DNA of 62,839 nt, from contig NZ_JAILKR010000051.1 of the NCBI RefSeq assembly GCF_024693525.1, positions 1 to 62,839 of the forward strand, given 5' to 3'. Under the pieces are notes generated by a model, which saw nothing but the letters and a program-made list of their open reading frames with translations, did no database searches and had not been told where the DNA came from. The position numbers were made by a program, and so were the translations under genes. Shown one piece after another: positions 31,531 to 40,833 of the stretch; position 1 is the first letter of the stretch; each line of letters begins with the position of its first letter. Source of the stretch: Selenomonas sp. Lineage in GTDB: Bacteria > Bacillota_C > Negativicutes > Selenomonadales > Selenomonadaceae.

Positions 31531-32373
31531 ATGAAAAAGATTCTTGCACTTATCGCGGCTCTTACAGTCGCTACCCTTGCCCTCGCCGGATGCGGTGGCA
31601 GTGACTCGAGCAGCTCCGGCACCAGTGCGGTAGCCCAGAATTCCTCGGGCATGAAAACGCTGAAAGTCGGCGCCACGGCTGTTCCCCATGCCGAAATTCT
31701 CGAAGTGGTAAAACCGCTGCTCGAAAAAGACGGCATCAAACTGGACATCGTCGAGTTCACCGACTACGTCCAGCCGAACCTTGCCTTGAACGACAAGGAG
31801 CTCGATGCCAACTTCTTCCAGCATGAACCGTACCTTACGAATTTCATGGAAGAACATAAGGAAGTAAAGCTCGTAAATGCAGCTGGCATTCACATCGAGC
31901 CGATGGGCGTCTATTCCAAGAAGGTCAAAGACCTCAAGGAACTCAAAGATGGCGCTGTGATTTCCCTCCCGAATGACCCGACTAATGGGGGCCGTGCCCT
32001 GCTGCTGCTGGAAAAAGCAGGTCTTTTGAAGCTTAAAGAGGGCGCTGGCGAAAAGGCTACGGTCCAGGACATCGCCGAAAACCCGCACAATTTCAAATTC
32101 CAGGAAGTAGAGGCAGCTCAGGTGCCGCGTACCCTGGAAGATGTTGATGCCGCTGTCATCAACACCAACTATGCTATGCAGATTAACCTGGTTCCGACGA
32201 AGGATGCCCTGTTCATGGAGGACAGCACGTCCCCCTACGTCAACATCCTTGCTGTCCGCGAAGGGGACAAAGACCGCCCGGAAATCCAGGCCCTCATCAA
32301 AGCCCTGCAGAGCCCGGAAGTCAAAGCTTTCATCAACGAGAAATACAAAGGTGCTGTCGTCGCAGCCTTCTAA
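31531..32373 (+). CDS. metQ: Methionine-binding lipoprotein
   Basis: A 280-residue NlpA/MetQ-family substrate-binding lipoprotein. The signal peptide ends in lipobox LAGC (Cys 21). Family segments follow: GATAVPHAEILEVVKPLL, FTDYVQPNLALNDKELDANF, FQHEPYL and GIHIEPMGVYSKK. It is 28 bases after metI with AAGGAGG. It captures methionine and delivers it to MetI. Confidence 0.96.
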   Translation: MKKILALIAALTVATLALAGCGGSDSSSSGTSAVAQNSSGMKTLKVGATAVPHAEILEVVKPLLEKDGIKLDIVEFTDYVQPNLALNDKELDANFFQHEPYLTNFMEEHKEVKLVNAAGIHIEPMGVYSKKVKDLKELKDGAVISLPNDPTNGGRALLLLEKAGLLKLKEGAGEKATVQDIAENPHNFKFQEVEAAQVPRTLEDVDAAVINTNYAMQINLVPTKDALFMEDSTSPYVNILAVREGDKDRPEIQALIKALQSPEVKAFINEKYKGAVVAAF

Positions 32374-32394
32374 TCTTATCGCTAAATTTTAAAT

Positions 32395-32438
32395 GCAACA
32401 AAAAAGCATGTGGAATTGCCCACATGCTTTTTTGTTGC
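32395..32438. terminator. Bidirectional terminator after metQ
   Basis: A 19-base perfect stem (GCAACAAAAAAGCATGTGG with its complement) lies between convergent genes and has T-rich arms on both strands. Confidence 0.9.
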
Positions 32439-32441
32439 GTT

Positions 32442-33878
32442 TTAGAAGTTTCGCCAATACGTCCAATTTACGTTCGTAGAATTTACTTCAAACTCATCAA
32501 ACTCTGGAATCGACTGCCCGTTTGTCGTTACCCAGAGGCTCTGGTTCTGACGTCCTTTCGGACTCAGCGAACCGAGGTACATGTCGTTGTAAAAATAGAA
32601 GTGATCCGAATATACCTGCGCACCGTTATTATAGAGCGTGATATTCAGCGTCATGCTGCTTACTTTCTGGATGGAATTATACGAACCGTTGTAGAAATAG
32701 CCGTCGATATCCAGTCGATTTGCGCTGGTGCGGCGAACACTGGTGGCCAGGAATTCTACGCCATTGGAAGCATCGATAATCCGCTGGTTGCGTGCAGCCT
32801 GGCGGTCACGGATGGCCTGTTTACGCGCGGCTTCGGCTTCAGCCGCACGGCGTTCGGCCTCGATACGTTTTTGTTCCTCGATGGCCTTTTTCTTGTTAAT
32901 ATAGGCCTTGAGATCATCGGGTAGCGCACTAAGCTGCATCGCCGTGGCAAAATCCGTCTTGGGTATCTGAATCTCGCCTGCACGTTCGGCCAAATCTTTG
33001 GTGTTGGCCTGAACGCGTTTTACCACCTCGTCTGTCCCCTTATCGAGAGGCTGATTGACGACTGTTTTGGTGTCATCGATGAGGCTGCGCTCCAGCTGAA
33101 CAGCTTCCACCAGTTTCTGGTTGGCATCCTTGTACTTGCTGCCGGTACGCGAAGACTTGAGGTCGCGGGCCAGTTTATCCAGATTCTCGCCAGCTTTGTC
33201 CAAGCGGACAACAAAGTCCTTGGTCGCATCGGCATCGGGATCGCCATTGAGGTCTTTCGTCTCTTTCAGGAGATTCTGCACCTCGGTGACGACTTCCTCG
33301 CCCTTGACACATTTGGCTACATAGCGGTCTTCCGCTCCGCGGACATAGGCAAAGGCACCTACGGCAACGATGAGGAGCGCTACTACGATGCCGATAAGAA
33401 TCTGCGTCGTATGTTTCTTTTTCGGCGGCATCGGCGCACCATAGCCGTAACCCGGCGGTGGTGGCGGAGCCATGTATGGTGGCTGCTGTGGCTGCACCAT
33501 CGGCTGCTGCGGCATGCCCTGCTGCCAAGGCTGCTGCTGTGGCATAGGAGCAAGTTCCCGCACTGGCGGCATGCTCTGCGTGGCATCGAGCGGCGGCATT
33601 TCCTGTGCCTGCTGCTGCAGCTCCATTGCTGCCTGCGCAGCCTTCTCGGCCTCAGCGGCCTGTTCGGGTGTCACTACTGAGTCAGCAGGCTGCGCCGTCG
33701 GCTGGGCTTGTGTCTCCATCGCCGTGGTAACTGGCGGCTGCGGCTGAGTATTCTCCATCGCCTCATGATTCGATCCGTCAGCGGGCTGCGCTTCCGGGCG
33801 GGGCTTTCCGCACATCTCACAAAAATTGCCGGAATTCTTCTGGCCACAGGCACAGGTCCATTCTTGCTTTTCTTCCAT
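32442..33878 (-). CDS. Zinc-ribbon membrane-anchored protein, unknown
   Basis: A 478-residue protein. A zinc ribbon (CACGQKNSGNFCEMCGKPRP) lies at residues 9-28, then a ~130-residue Pro/Gln/Ala-rich linker, one membrane segment (ILIGIVVALLIVAVGAFAYV, ~160-178) and an outer part with a charged coiled coil (EEQKRIEAERRAAEAEAARK). The C-terminal domain could be a small beta fold. The N-terminus is paralogous to the gene at 35037-35921. NagZ lies between them on the same strand. Confidence 0.7.
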   Translation of the reverse strand: MEEKQEWTCACGQKNSGNFCEMCGKPRPEAQPADGSNHEAMENTQPQPPVTTAMETQAQPTAQPADSVVTPEQAAEAEKAAQAAMELQQQAQEMPPLDATQSMPPVRELAPMPQQQPWQQGMPQQPMVQPQQPPYMAPPPPPGYGYGAPMPPKKKHTTQILIGIVVALLIVAVGAFAYVRGAEDRYVAKCVKGEEVVTEVQNLLKETKDLNGDPDADATKDFVVRLDKAGENLDKLARDLKSSRTGSKYKDANQKLVEAVQLERSLIDDTKTVVNQPLDKGTDEVVKRVQANTKDLAERAGEIQIPKTDFATAMQLSALPDDLKAYINKKKAIEEQKRIEAERRAAEAEAARKQAIRDRQAARNQRIIDASNGVEFLATSVRRTSANRLDIDGYFYNGSYNSIQKVSSMTLNITLYNNGAQVYSDHFYFYNDMYLGSLSPKGRQNQSLWVTTNGQSIPEFDEFEVNSTNVNWTYWRNF

Positions 33879-33881
33879 TGG

Positions 33882-35024
33882 TTACTCCTTCCCTTGGTGC
33901 AATAATTTTGCCTTTACAATCCTTTTTACTGATTCATCGATTCGCTGCTGGGATATCTCCCCGTTTTCCACGGCCTCCAAGATGCCCAGATAAGCGTCCG
34001 TTGCATAGGAATATTCATGACACATCATAATCATATCCACCCCAGCCTTGACCGACTGAATGCCGCGCTCACGTGGGCTGCTGTATTTTGCCACAGCCCC
34101 CATGTTCAAGTCATCGGTAATGATGATACCATCATAGCCGAGTTCTTTGCGCAAAAGATCGGTCACAATCGCGGGGGATTGGCTGGCTGGCCGCTCAGGG
34201 TCAAAGGCCAGATATTTCAGATGCCCCACCAAAATGAAGTAATCTTCCTCCGAACGGCTGCTGATTATTCCCTTAAATGGCACTACATCGTTCTGCATGA
34301 GTTCTTCCCGGCTGGCCATGACCGTGGAAACATCGAGATGCGTGTCCACTGTTCCTCGGCCAATCCCCGGGAAATGTTTGAGCGCATACATCACGCGGTT
34401 CTTTTCATACCCTTGAGCTGCAGCCGCTAAGAACTTGGTCACCTGTTCCGGGTCCTGTCCATAGGAACGGCCGCGCGTGCCGCCCAAATCCGCCACGGGG
34501 GCAAAATTTACATTAATCCCCAAGTTTTTTAACTGCTGCGCGGTTCTATCCGCCCAACCCTCAGCCTTGGTGACATCGCCCGAGGCACCGATTTCCTGCT
34601 GGGACGGTGGTGGCGTGATGAATGCTTTGCCACGAACCACGGCACCGCCCTCTTCATCAATCCCAATGAATAACGGTACTTTCTGCTCGGCCTGCTCACG
34701 AAGATGAGCGGTGAGCGCCTTTGTCTGCTCCGCCGATTCGAGATTGCGGTCAAACAGGATGATATTGCCGATATGATACTGATGCAACATAAATAAACTA
34801 TCATCATTTACATCCGTACCATAGATACCAATCATGACCATCTGCCCAACTTTTTCCGGAAGCGTCATGGATTCCACGATGGTATCGACCTGCTCATCCA
34901 ATGTCTGGGCAGGTTTGTCCGCAAGCGCCTTCCCCGTATCAGCTGTCGACAGACAACCCGTGCAGAGTGCCAAGGCTCCCATCATAAAACTAAGGGCGAT
35001 TGCCCATTTTTTCTTGATCATCAT
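33882..35024 (-). CDS. nagZ: Beta-N-acetylhexosaminidase, NagZ-like (GH3) lipoprotein
   Basis: A 380-residue glycoside hydrolase family 3 enzyme for peptidoglycan turnover. It has a lipobox (LCTGC, Cys ~23), GQMVMIGIYG, LFIGIDEEGGAVVR, the NagZ motif KHFPGIGRGTVDTHLD with the catalytic His, and IIITDDLNMGAV with the nucleophile Asp. The lipoprotein signal suggests it acts outside the cytoplasmic membrane, unlike E. coli NagZ. It is 3 bases from the zinc-ribbon gene downstream. Confidence 0.9.
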   Translation of the reverse strand: MMIKKKWAIALSFMMGALALCTGCLSTADTGKALADKPAQTLDEQVDTIVESMTLPEKVGQMVMIGIYGTDVNDDSLFMLHQYHIGNIILFDRNLESAEQTKALTAHLREQAEQKVPLFIGIDEEGGAVVRGKAFITPPPSQQEIGASGDVTKAEGWADRTAQQLKNLGINVNFAPVADLGGTRGRSYGQDPEQVTKFLAAAAQGYEKNRVMYALKHFPGIGRGTVDTHLDVSTVMASREELMQNDVVPFKGIISSRSEEDYFILVGHLKYLAFDPERPASQSPAIVTDLLRKELGYDGIIITDDLNMGAVAKYSSPRERGIQSVKAGVDMIMMCHEYSYATDAYLGILEAVENGEISQQRIDESVKRIVKAKLLHQGKE

Positions 35025-35036
35025 GGTTCTCCTGCT

Positions 35037-35921
35037 TTACTCAGTCGTGCGGCGAATACTGATGTAGTTGACCGTATCCGTTCCCTGAACTACCGCAAAA
35101 CGCAAGATACCCATCTGTCCTTGAAGATCCGTATAGCGGTATTCGTAAAGGTCTTTGCCGCCATACTCAGATTTCATATAGTCTGTCCCATAGGTATTCT
35201 TGACTTCGCTCAAAGACGACCCCTGATGAAGGCCTCGTTTCGTCACCGCACTATCGGTCTCTGATACCAGCGATGTGACGATATCCCCAGAGGTACCGAC
35301 TTCAACCGTTGGATACTGGTAAAATACCATGCCATCCTTCTGCTTGGTGGATATTTCCTGGCCCAGCGTCTCATGCATCTGAGCCACCGTCATTCCCAGA
35401 TCCATTCCGCCCAAGGAAAGATCTGTCTGCATCTCACGGCTGCCCGCCTGCTTCTTGTCCGCATTCTGGTTTGGCGCTGCCTTCTCCCCGTTTTTGGATA
35501 CCGAGCTGTAGTTGCTCGACGCCGGTTCATCGCCAAAAGCGCCTTCCTTCATGCCAAAGAATACCAGCACCAGCACCAAAAACAGAACGGCAACCCCCAG
35601 CCCAATCTTGAGGTTCTTATTCTTATTCTTATCCTCTGGCTGCTGGTAGGGCTGTCCATAAGCCGGCTGCCCGTATATCGGCTGCTGGTACTGCGGCTGA
35701 TAGTTTGGCTGGCCATATTGCACTTGCCCATAAAGCTGCTGCCCATAGGGCTGCTGATTTTGCGGCGGCATCTGCTGCATAGGCGGCTGCTGTGGCTGCT
35801 GCGGCGCTTGTGGCTGGCTTACCGGACGTGGCTTCCCGCATTTCACACAGAAATTGCCCTTGTTGCCAGACTGTCCGCAACTGCAACGCCATTCAGCAGT
35901 CGCAGTTTCCCTATTCTCCAT
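35037..35921 (-). CDS. Zinc-ribbon membrane-anchored protein, second paralogue
   Basis: A 294-residue protein. The N-terminal zinc ribbon (CSCGQSGNKGNFCVKCGKPR) is followed by a Gln/Pro/Tyr-rich linker with repeats (QPIYGQPAYGQPYQQP), a membrane segment (KIGLGVAVLFLVLVLVFFGM) and an outer domain with two halves (GGMDLGMTVAQMHETLG, GLHQGSSLSEVKNTYG) resembling SmpA/BamE-like repeats. ATG 35921 is 7 bases after AGGAGG. It heads the run with nagZ and the other zinc-ribbon gene. Confidence 0.7.
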   Translation of the reverse strand: MENRETATAEWRCSCGQSGNKGNFCVKCGKPRPVSQPQAPQQPQQPPMQQMPPQNQQPYGQQLYGQVQYGQPNYQPQYQQPIYGQPAYGQPYQQPEDKNKNKNLKIGLGVAVLFLVLVLVFFGMKEGAFGDEPASSNYSSVSKNGEKAAPNQNADKKQAGSREMQTDLSLGGMDLGMTVAQMHETLGQEISTKQKDGMVFYQYPTVEVGTSGDIVTSLVSETDSAVTKRGLHQGSSLSEVKNTYGTDYMKSEYGGKDLYEYRYTDLQGQMGILRFAVVQGTDTVNYISIRRTTE

Positions 35922-36042
35922 GAATAAACCTCCTAACACCAATGCCTACTGGCCTTAATGTATATTTAATAAGTCTAAAAATAATTATAACGCTATTATT
36001 CAAAGTTTGCCAAGAACAAAATATCCTACAGCCAATCACAAA

Positions 36043-36075
36043 ACCCCCGCTGACTCCAAACAAGTCAGCGGGGGT
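36043..36075 (-). terminator. Terminator of the sodium symporter gene
   Basis: ACCCCCGCTGACT pairs with AGTCAGCGGGGGT; TTTT follows on the minus strand. Confidence 0.8.
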
Positions 36076-36105
36076 ATCTTCCCAAAACTTTTTCTCAAAT
36101 CACTT

Positions 36106-37482
36106 TTATTTGCTGAAGAACAGCGCATGATACCCATTAATAAAGATAACGAGTACGATGAGCGGCAGGATCCAGGTCACATAGAAACGCACACAGGTTG
36201 GGAAGGCCGTGCCCTTACCGGTGTTGGCCTCCTTGATGAAGTTATCCCAGCCCCAACCATAACGGCTTGTACAGAACGCCAGATAGACCAGCGATCCCAA
36301 CGGCAACAAATTATTGCTGACAAAGAAATCCTCCAGATCGAGCACCCCCGACCCTGGCCCCAGCGGCTGAAATCCGCTCCAGATATTGAACCCCAGCACA
36401 CAGGGCATCGACAAGAGAATGATGACGGGGATACCCCAGCGGATGATTGTCTTGCGCGTTTTGTGCAGCAACTCAAAGAAGCAGACAATAAGGTTTTCGA
36501 ATACCGCAATGACCGTCGACATCGAAGCAAACGTCATGAACAGGAAGAACAGCGTTCCCCAAAGGCGGCCGAAGGGCATCGCATTGAATACGTTTGGCAG
36601 GGATACAAACAGCAGATTCGGGCCGCTGGCCGGATTGACACCATAGGCAAAGCAAGCCGGGAAAATGATGAGCCCCGCCATGATTGCGACGAAAGTATCC
36701 AGCAGGACCACCCAGATGGCTTCACCGGTAAGGCGTTTGGTCTTGCCAATGTAACTGCCGAAAATTGCTAAGGCGCCAATGCCGATGGACAACGTAAAGA
36801 AAGCCTGGCCCATCGCGGCAAAGATGACTTCCTTAATCCCGAATTCCATCAGCCGTCCGAAATCCGGATACAAGTAGTAGCGCAGGCCCTCCTCGCCGCC
36901 CGGCAACAGAACACTGTTGATCGCGAGAACCACCATAAGCACCAGCAGACAGGACATCATGGATTTGGTAATCCGCTCGACACCAGCCTGTACGCCCAGA
37001 TAGCAAACGCCGCCACAGAGCAGTACGATGGCTATCATATACCCAGCCATAGTCAACGGATCCTGCAACAGAGCACCAAAAACAGCCCCAACGCCAGCAG
37101 CATCCAGACCTTCCATGCCGCCCGAAGCCATCTTGTAGAGATAGTAGAGCATCCAGCCGGATACCGTCGTGTAGAACATCATCAAGAGCAAATTGCCCGC
37201 AATGGCTCCATACTTATAAAGATGCCACTTTGTCCCTTTCGGTTCGAGCGCATCGAAAGACATCGCCGCACTGCGGATACTCGCACGGCCAACGGCAAAC
37301 TCCGCCACCATGATGGGCAGGCCCAGGATGGCCAGGAACACCAGATAAATCAGCACGAACGCCGCGCCACCGTATTCTCCCGTAATATAGGGGAAACGCC
37401 AGACATTGCCGAGGCCGATTGCACAGCCAGCGGAAACCAGAATAAAGCCCAGACGGGTCGAAAAACTTCCTCTTGATTCCAA
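36106..37482 (-). CDS. Neurotransmitter:sodium symporter (NSS/SNF) family transporter
   Basis: A 458-residue Na+-dependent amino acid transporter with about 11-12 helices. The first helix has GFILVSAGCAIGLGNVWRFP, the sodium-site motif, followed by YGGAAFVLIYLVFLAILGLP. LeuT-type proteins of this kind usually carry hydrophobic amino acids; the exact substrate cannot be told. It is a single gene with its own terminator. Confidence 0.92.
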   Translation of the reverse strand: MESRGSFSTRLGFILVSAGCAIGLGNVWRFPYITGEYGGAAFVLIYLVFLAILGLPIMVAEFAVGRASIRSAAMSFDALEPKGTKWHLYKYGAIAGNLLLMMFYTTVSGWMLYYLYKMASGGMEGLDAAGVGAVFGALLQDPLTMAGYMIAIVLLCGGVCYLGVQAGVERITKSMMSCLLVLMVVLAINSVLLPGGEEGLRYYLYPDFGRLMEFGIKEVIFAAMGQAFFTLSIGIGALAIFGSYIGKTKRLTGEAIWVVLLDTFVAIMAGLIIFPACFAYGVNPASGPNLLFVSLPNVFNAMPFGRLWGTLFFLFMTFASMSTVIAVFENLIVCFFELLHKTRKTIIRWGIPVIILLSMPCVLGFNIWSGFQPLGPGSGVLDLEDFFVSNNLLPLGSLVYLAFCTSRYGWGWDNFIKEANTGKGTAFPTCVRFYVTWILPLIVLVIFINGYHALFFSK

Positions 37483-37578
37483 TAAAGCACCTTCTCTAAT
37501 TAAAATTCCGTTGCGGCCGGAAATGTATCTCTTTTAGGTTTACAATGATACACTCCTATACGCAATTACCTATCTATA

Positions 37579-38037
37579 TTACCGCATCGGCTTAATTTTG
37601 TCCAGCAGGAATCGACATCCCTTCGTAACGTCTGCATAGGTGACTTCAAAATTCCCCGTATACCAGGGATCGGCCACCTCACGGGATTCCCCGGCATATT
37701 CCAGCAGCAAATGGCACTTTCCCTGCGGATCGCCGCCTGTCAAGCGCGATAAATCACGCATATTTTCATCATCCATGGCGATAATCAAGTCATATTCCTC
37801 GTAATCACTGCGCCGAATCTGCCGTGCTTGCCGCGGCGTAAAGGGAATGCCATGAGCCGTCAGCACCCGCTTCGTTCCCGGATGCGTATCACTGCCAACC
37901 TCATCGGTGCGGCAGGCCTTCGATTCGACAAGAATCTCCTCCGTAAGCCCAGCCTTTGCCACCATATCCTTCATCACAAACTCCGCCATCGTCGACCGGC
38001 AGATATTGCCATGGCAAACAAATAATACGTTTTTCAT
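37579..38037 (-). CDS. Low-molecular-weight protein tyrosine phosphatase
   Basis: A 152-residue phosphatase with the P-loop VLFVCHGNICRSTMAE (CxGNxCRS) near residue 8 and the general-acid DPWYTGNF near residue 127. In bacteria these often act on polysaccharide-linked tyrosine kinases, but no BY-kinase is present here. A TTG at 38043 is better spaced from AAGGAAGG than this ATG, so the start is uncertain by two residues. Confidence 0.92.
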   Translation of the reverse strand: MKNVLFVCHGNICRSTMAEFVMKDMVAKAGLTEEILVESKACRTDEVGSDTHPGTKRVLTAHGIPFTPRQARQIRRSDYEEYDLIIAMDDENMRDLSRLTGGDPQGKCHLLLEYAGESREVADPWYTGNFEVTYADVTKGCRFLLDKIKPMR

Positions 38038-38117
38038 ACTCAAAACTTTTCTTCCTTCCTTGATTTATGCGGCTTCACTGCCTTCCCTTTTCCGTCGCAG
38101 CCTAACGAGCGAGGCAA

Positions 38118-38465
38118 TCAGTAATTTTCACTCATATAATTCGCAATTGCTAGGGCGATGTTATTGTTCACCGTACCACCGCTTAAATAGCGGCAATCCA
38201 CGCCCTTTCCCCAGCGGACGTCTACCACCGTATACGGGTCATAGTTTTTGCGGCCCGGAATCAGATTCTTGCACCGAATTCCAACATGCGCATGATTGGT
38301 TCCTACCATGGCGACCGAAGAGTCATCAATTTCTACCAACCACGCACCGTCGTAGGTCTTCACCGCACCAGCTTCTGCTACGGAAACTGCAAAGGGAGCC
38401 GGCGCCATCAACGGTGCCACAGCCAAAACGCCCCCCAACAAGATACCTGCTAAAACCTTTTTCAT
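38118..38465 (-). CDS. Small exported protein of unknown function
   Basis: A 115-residue protein with a signal peptide (MKKVLAGILLGGVLAVAPLM, probable AEA cleavage near residue 32). The mature part has WLVEIDDSSVAMVGTNHAH, two cysteines and ends with MSENY. AAGGAGG is 9 bases before ATG 38465. I do not recognise the family. It resembles the exported protein at 6124 in size only. Confidence 0.72.
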   Translation of the reverse strand: MKKVLAGILLGGVLAVAPLMAPAPFAVSVAEAGAVKTYDGAWLVEIDDSSVAMVGTNHAHVGIRCKNLIPGRKNYDPYTVVDVRWGKGVDCRYLSGGTVNNNIALAIANYMSENY

Positions 38466-38637
38466 AAGAAATTCCTCCTTTACCAATAACCAAGGTAATA
38501 GACTCTTTTCTATTATATCGTATTTTTCCTCTTTTTTATAAAAACAAAACGCAAAATGGCATCACCACGGAAACGGTAATGAGACGAATATCTGTGGTAT
38601 AATGAAGAACGAAACTGCAAGAAAGATGGTGCATTTT

Positions 38638-40833
38638 ATGCTTACAAAAGATATTGAAACGATTATCGCCAAGGAGCTCAAGGTACGCCCGAAACAAGTA
38701 GCAGCGGCTATCGAACTGCTTGACGATGGCAATACGGTTCCCTTCATCGCCCGCTACCGCAAGGAAGCCACTGGCTCTCTCGAAGATGAGCAGCTGCGCC
38801 AGCTGGAGGAGCGCCTTTCCTATCTGCGCAATCTGGCCAAGCGTCAGGAAGAAATTCTCGGTAAAATTGCGGAACAGGGCAAGCTCACCGACGAGCTCCG
38901 CACGGCCATTGAGAAGACCACTAAACTGCAGGAACTGGAGGATCTTTACCTTCCTTATAAACAGAAAAAACGCACCCGCGCGATGATGGCTCGGGAGCGG
39001 GGCTTAGAGCCCCTCGCCAATGCGATGATGCTGCAGGCCCAGACCAAGGGCTCCGTCCTTGAGGAAGCAGCCAAATTCATCGATGCGGAAAAAGGGGTAG
39101 AAACCGCCGAGGATGCCCTGGCCGGTGCCAGGGATATCGTTGCCGAAACCACCATGGAGGACGCTTCCCTGCGCAAGAAAATGCGCAACCGCCTCTGGAA
39201 TATGGCCGTCCTCACTACGAGCCTTTGCGATGACGCCGCCGAAGAGGATAAACAGGTACTCGAAATGTATGCCGAGTACCGTGAACCCGTTCACACGCTC
39301 CCCTCTCACCGCATCCTGGCCATTAACCGCGGCGAGAAAAAAGGGGCCCTCAAGGTGAAACTCGAAATCGACCATGAGGAGAACTGCCGCCGCATCTATA
39401 ACGACATCCACCGCCAGCCCTCCATCTTCGATGACTGCCTTCGCGCTGCCATCGAGGACGGCTACAAACGCCTGCTGCTGCCGGCTCTCGAGCGCGAAAT
39501 CCGCGCCCAGCTCACCGAAGAAGCCGAAGCACAGGCCATCAAGGTTTTCGGCGTAAATCTGCGCCAGCTGCTGCTGCAAGCACCACTGGCAGGCCATACG
39601 GTCATGGGACTTGACCCAGGCTACCGCAACGGCTGCAAGATGGCCGTCGTCGATGCCACAGGACAGGTTTTGGACCACGGTGTCCTGCAGATTACCCAAA
39701 GCGACCGCGCCAAGGAAGCCGCCGCCAAGACAGTACTGGCATCCATCAAGAAAAATCACGTTACGCTGATTTCTATCGGCAACGGCACGGCCTCATATGA
39801 GACGGAGCAGTTCACCGCAGAACTCATCCGGGAAAACGACCTCACCGACGTTCACTACATCATTGCCAACGAGGCTGGTGCCTCCGTTTACTCGGCCTCG
39901 GCTCTTGCCAAGGAGGAACTGCCGGAATACGATGTCGTCATCCGTGGCGCAGTCTCCATTGCCCGCCGGGTACAGGACCCGCTGGCCGAACTCGTAAAAA
40001 TCGACCCGAAGGCTATCGGCGTTGGCCAGTACCAGCACGATGTCAATCAGAAGGAACTTTCCCAGACGCTTGACGCTACCATCGAAAGTGCCGTCAACCA
40101 TGTCGGCGTCGACCTCAACACGGCTTCTGCCGCACTTTTAAAACATATCGCCGGCATCAACAGCACCATTGCCAATAACATCGTTGCCTACCGTAACGAA
40201 AACGGCACGTTTATGAGCCGCCGCCAGCTGCTCAAGGTCCCCCGTCTCGGCCCCGCCGCCTTTACCCAGTGTGCTGGCTTCCTGCGCATTGCCGGGGCAA
40301 AATCGCCGCTGGATAACACACCGGTCCACCCAGAATCCTATAAACTGGCGGAAGCCATCCTAGATAAACTCGGCTTTGACCTGCAGGATCTGTCTGACAA
40401 GAATCAGCTGGCTATGCTGGCCGCCAAGAGCAAACTGGTAGACATCGCCAAACTAGCCAAAGACCTCGATGCCGGGGAGCCAACGGTCAAGGATATCCTC
40501 GATGCGCTGGTAAAACCAGGCCGCGACCCGCGTGAGGACCTGCCTGCACCGCTTACCCGCCAGGCTATTGTCAAACTGAGTGATATCAAGCCGGGCACCA
40601 TCATGCGCGGCACCGTACGCAATATCACGGACTTTGGCGCCTTTGTAGACATCGGCCTGCATCAGGATGGCCTCATCCATATTTCCGAATTGTCCAAGAA
40701 ACGGGTCAAGCATCCCCTGGATGTCCTGTCTATCGGTGATGTGCTGAATGTCATGGTCATCAGCATTGACGAAAAACGCAACCGCATCGGTCTGTCACTA
40801 AAACAAGTGCCAAAGGAGGCGCAAATCGGATGA
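38638..40833 (+). CDS. tex: Tex-family RNA-binding transcription accessory protein
   Basis: A ~731-residue cytoplasmic nucleic-acid-binding protein. It has the N-terminal Tex domain (AAAIELLDDGNTVPFIARYR, KEATGSLEDEQLRQLEERL), a YqgF-like domain (~325-450, MGLDPGYRNGCKMAVVDATG), helix-hairpin-helix motifs (~490-560, NTASAALLKHIAGINSTIAN) and a C-terminal S1 domain (GTIMRGTVRNITDFGAFVDI). A TATAAT at 38598 overlaps an earlier in-frame ATG, so I start at 38638; 38626 is also possible. It overlaps cobT by 4 bases. Confidence 0.93.
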   Translation: MLTKDIETIIAKELKVRPKQVAAAIELLDDGNTVPFIARYRKEATGSLEDEQLRQLEERLSYLRNLAKRQEEILGKIAEQGKLTDELRTAIEKTTKLQELEDLYLPYKQKKRTRAMMARERGLEPLANAMMLQAQTKGSVLEEAAKFIDAEKGVETAEDALAGARDIVAETTMEDASLRKKMRNRLWNMAVLTTSLCDDAAEEDKQVLEMYAEYREPVHTLPSHRILAINRGEKKGALKVKLEIDHEENCRRIYNDIHRQPSIFDDCLRAAIEDGYKRLLLPALEREIRAQLTEEAEAQAIKVFGVNLRQLLLQAPLAGHTVMGLDPGYRNGCKMAVVDATGQVLDHGVLQITQSDRAKEAAAKTVLASIKKNHVTLISIGNGTASYETEQFTAELIRENDLTDVHYIIANEAGASVYSASALAKEELPEYDVVIRGAVSIARRVQDPLAELVKIDPKAIGVGQYQHDVNQKELSQTLDATIESAVNHVGVDLNTASAALLKHIAGINSTIANNIVAYRNENGTFMSRRQLLKVPRLGPAAFTQCAGFLRIAGAKSPLDNTPVHPESYKLAEAILDKLGFDLQDLSDKNQLAMLAAKSKLVDIAKLAKDLDAGEPTVKDILDALVKPGRDPREDLPAPLTRQAIVKLSDIKPGTIMRGTVRNITDFGAFVDIGLHQDGLIHISELSKKRVKHPLDVLSIGDVLNVMVISIDEKRNRIGLSLKQVPKEAQIG

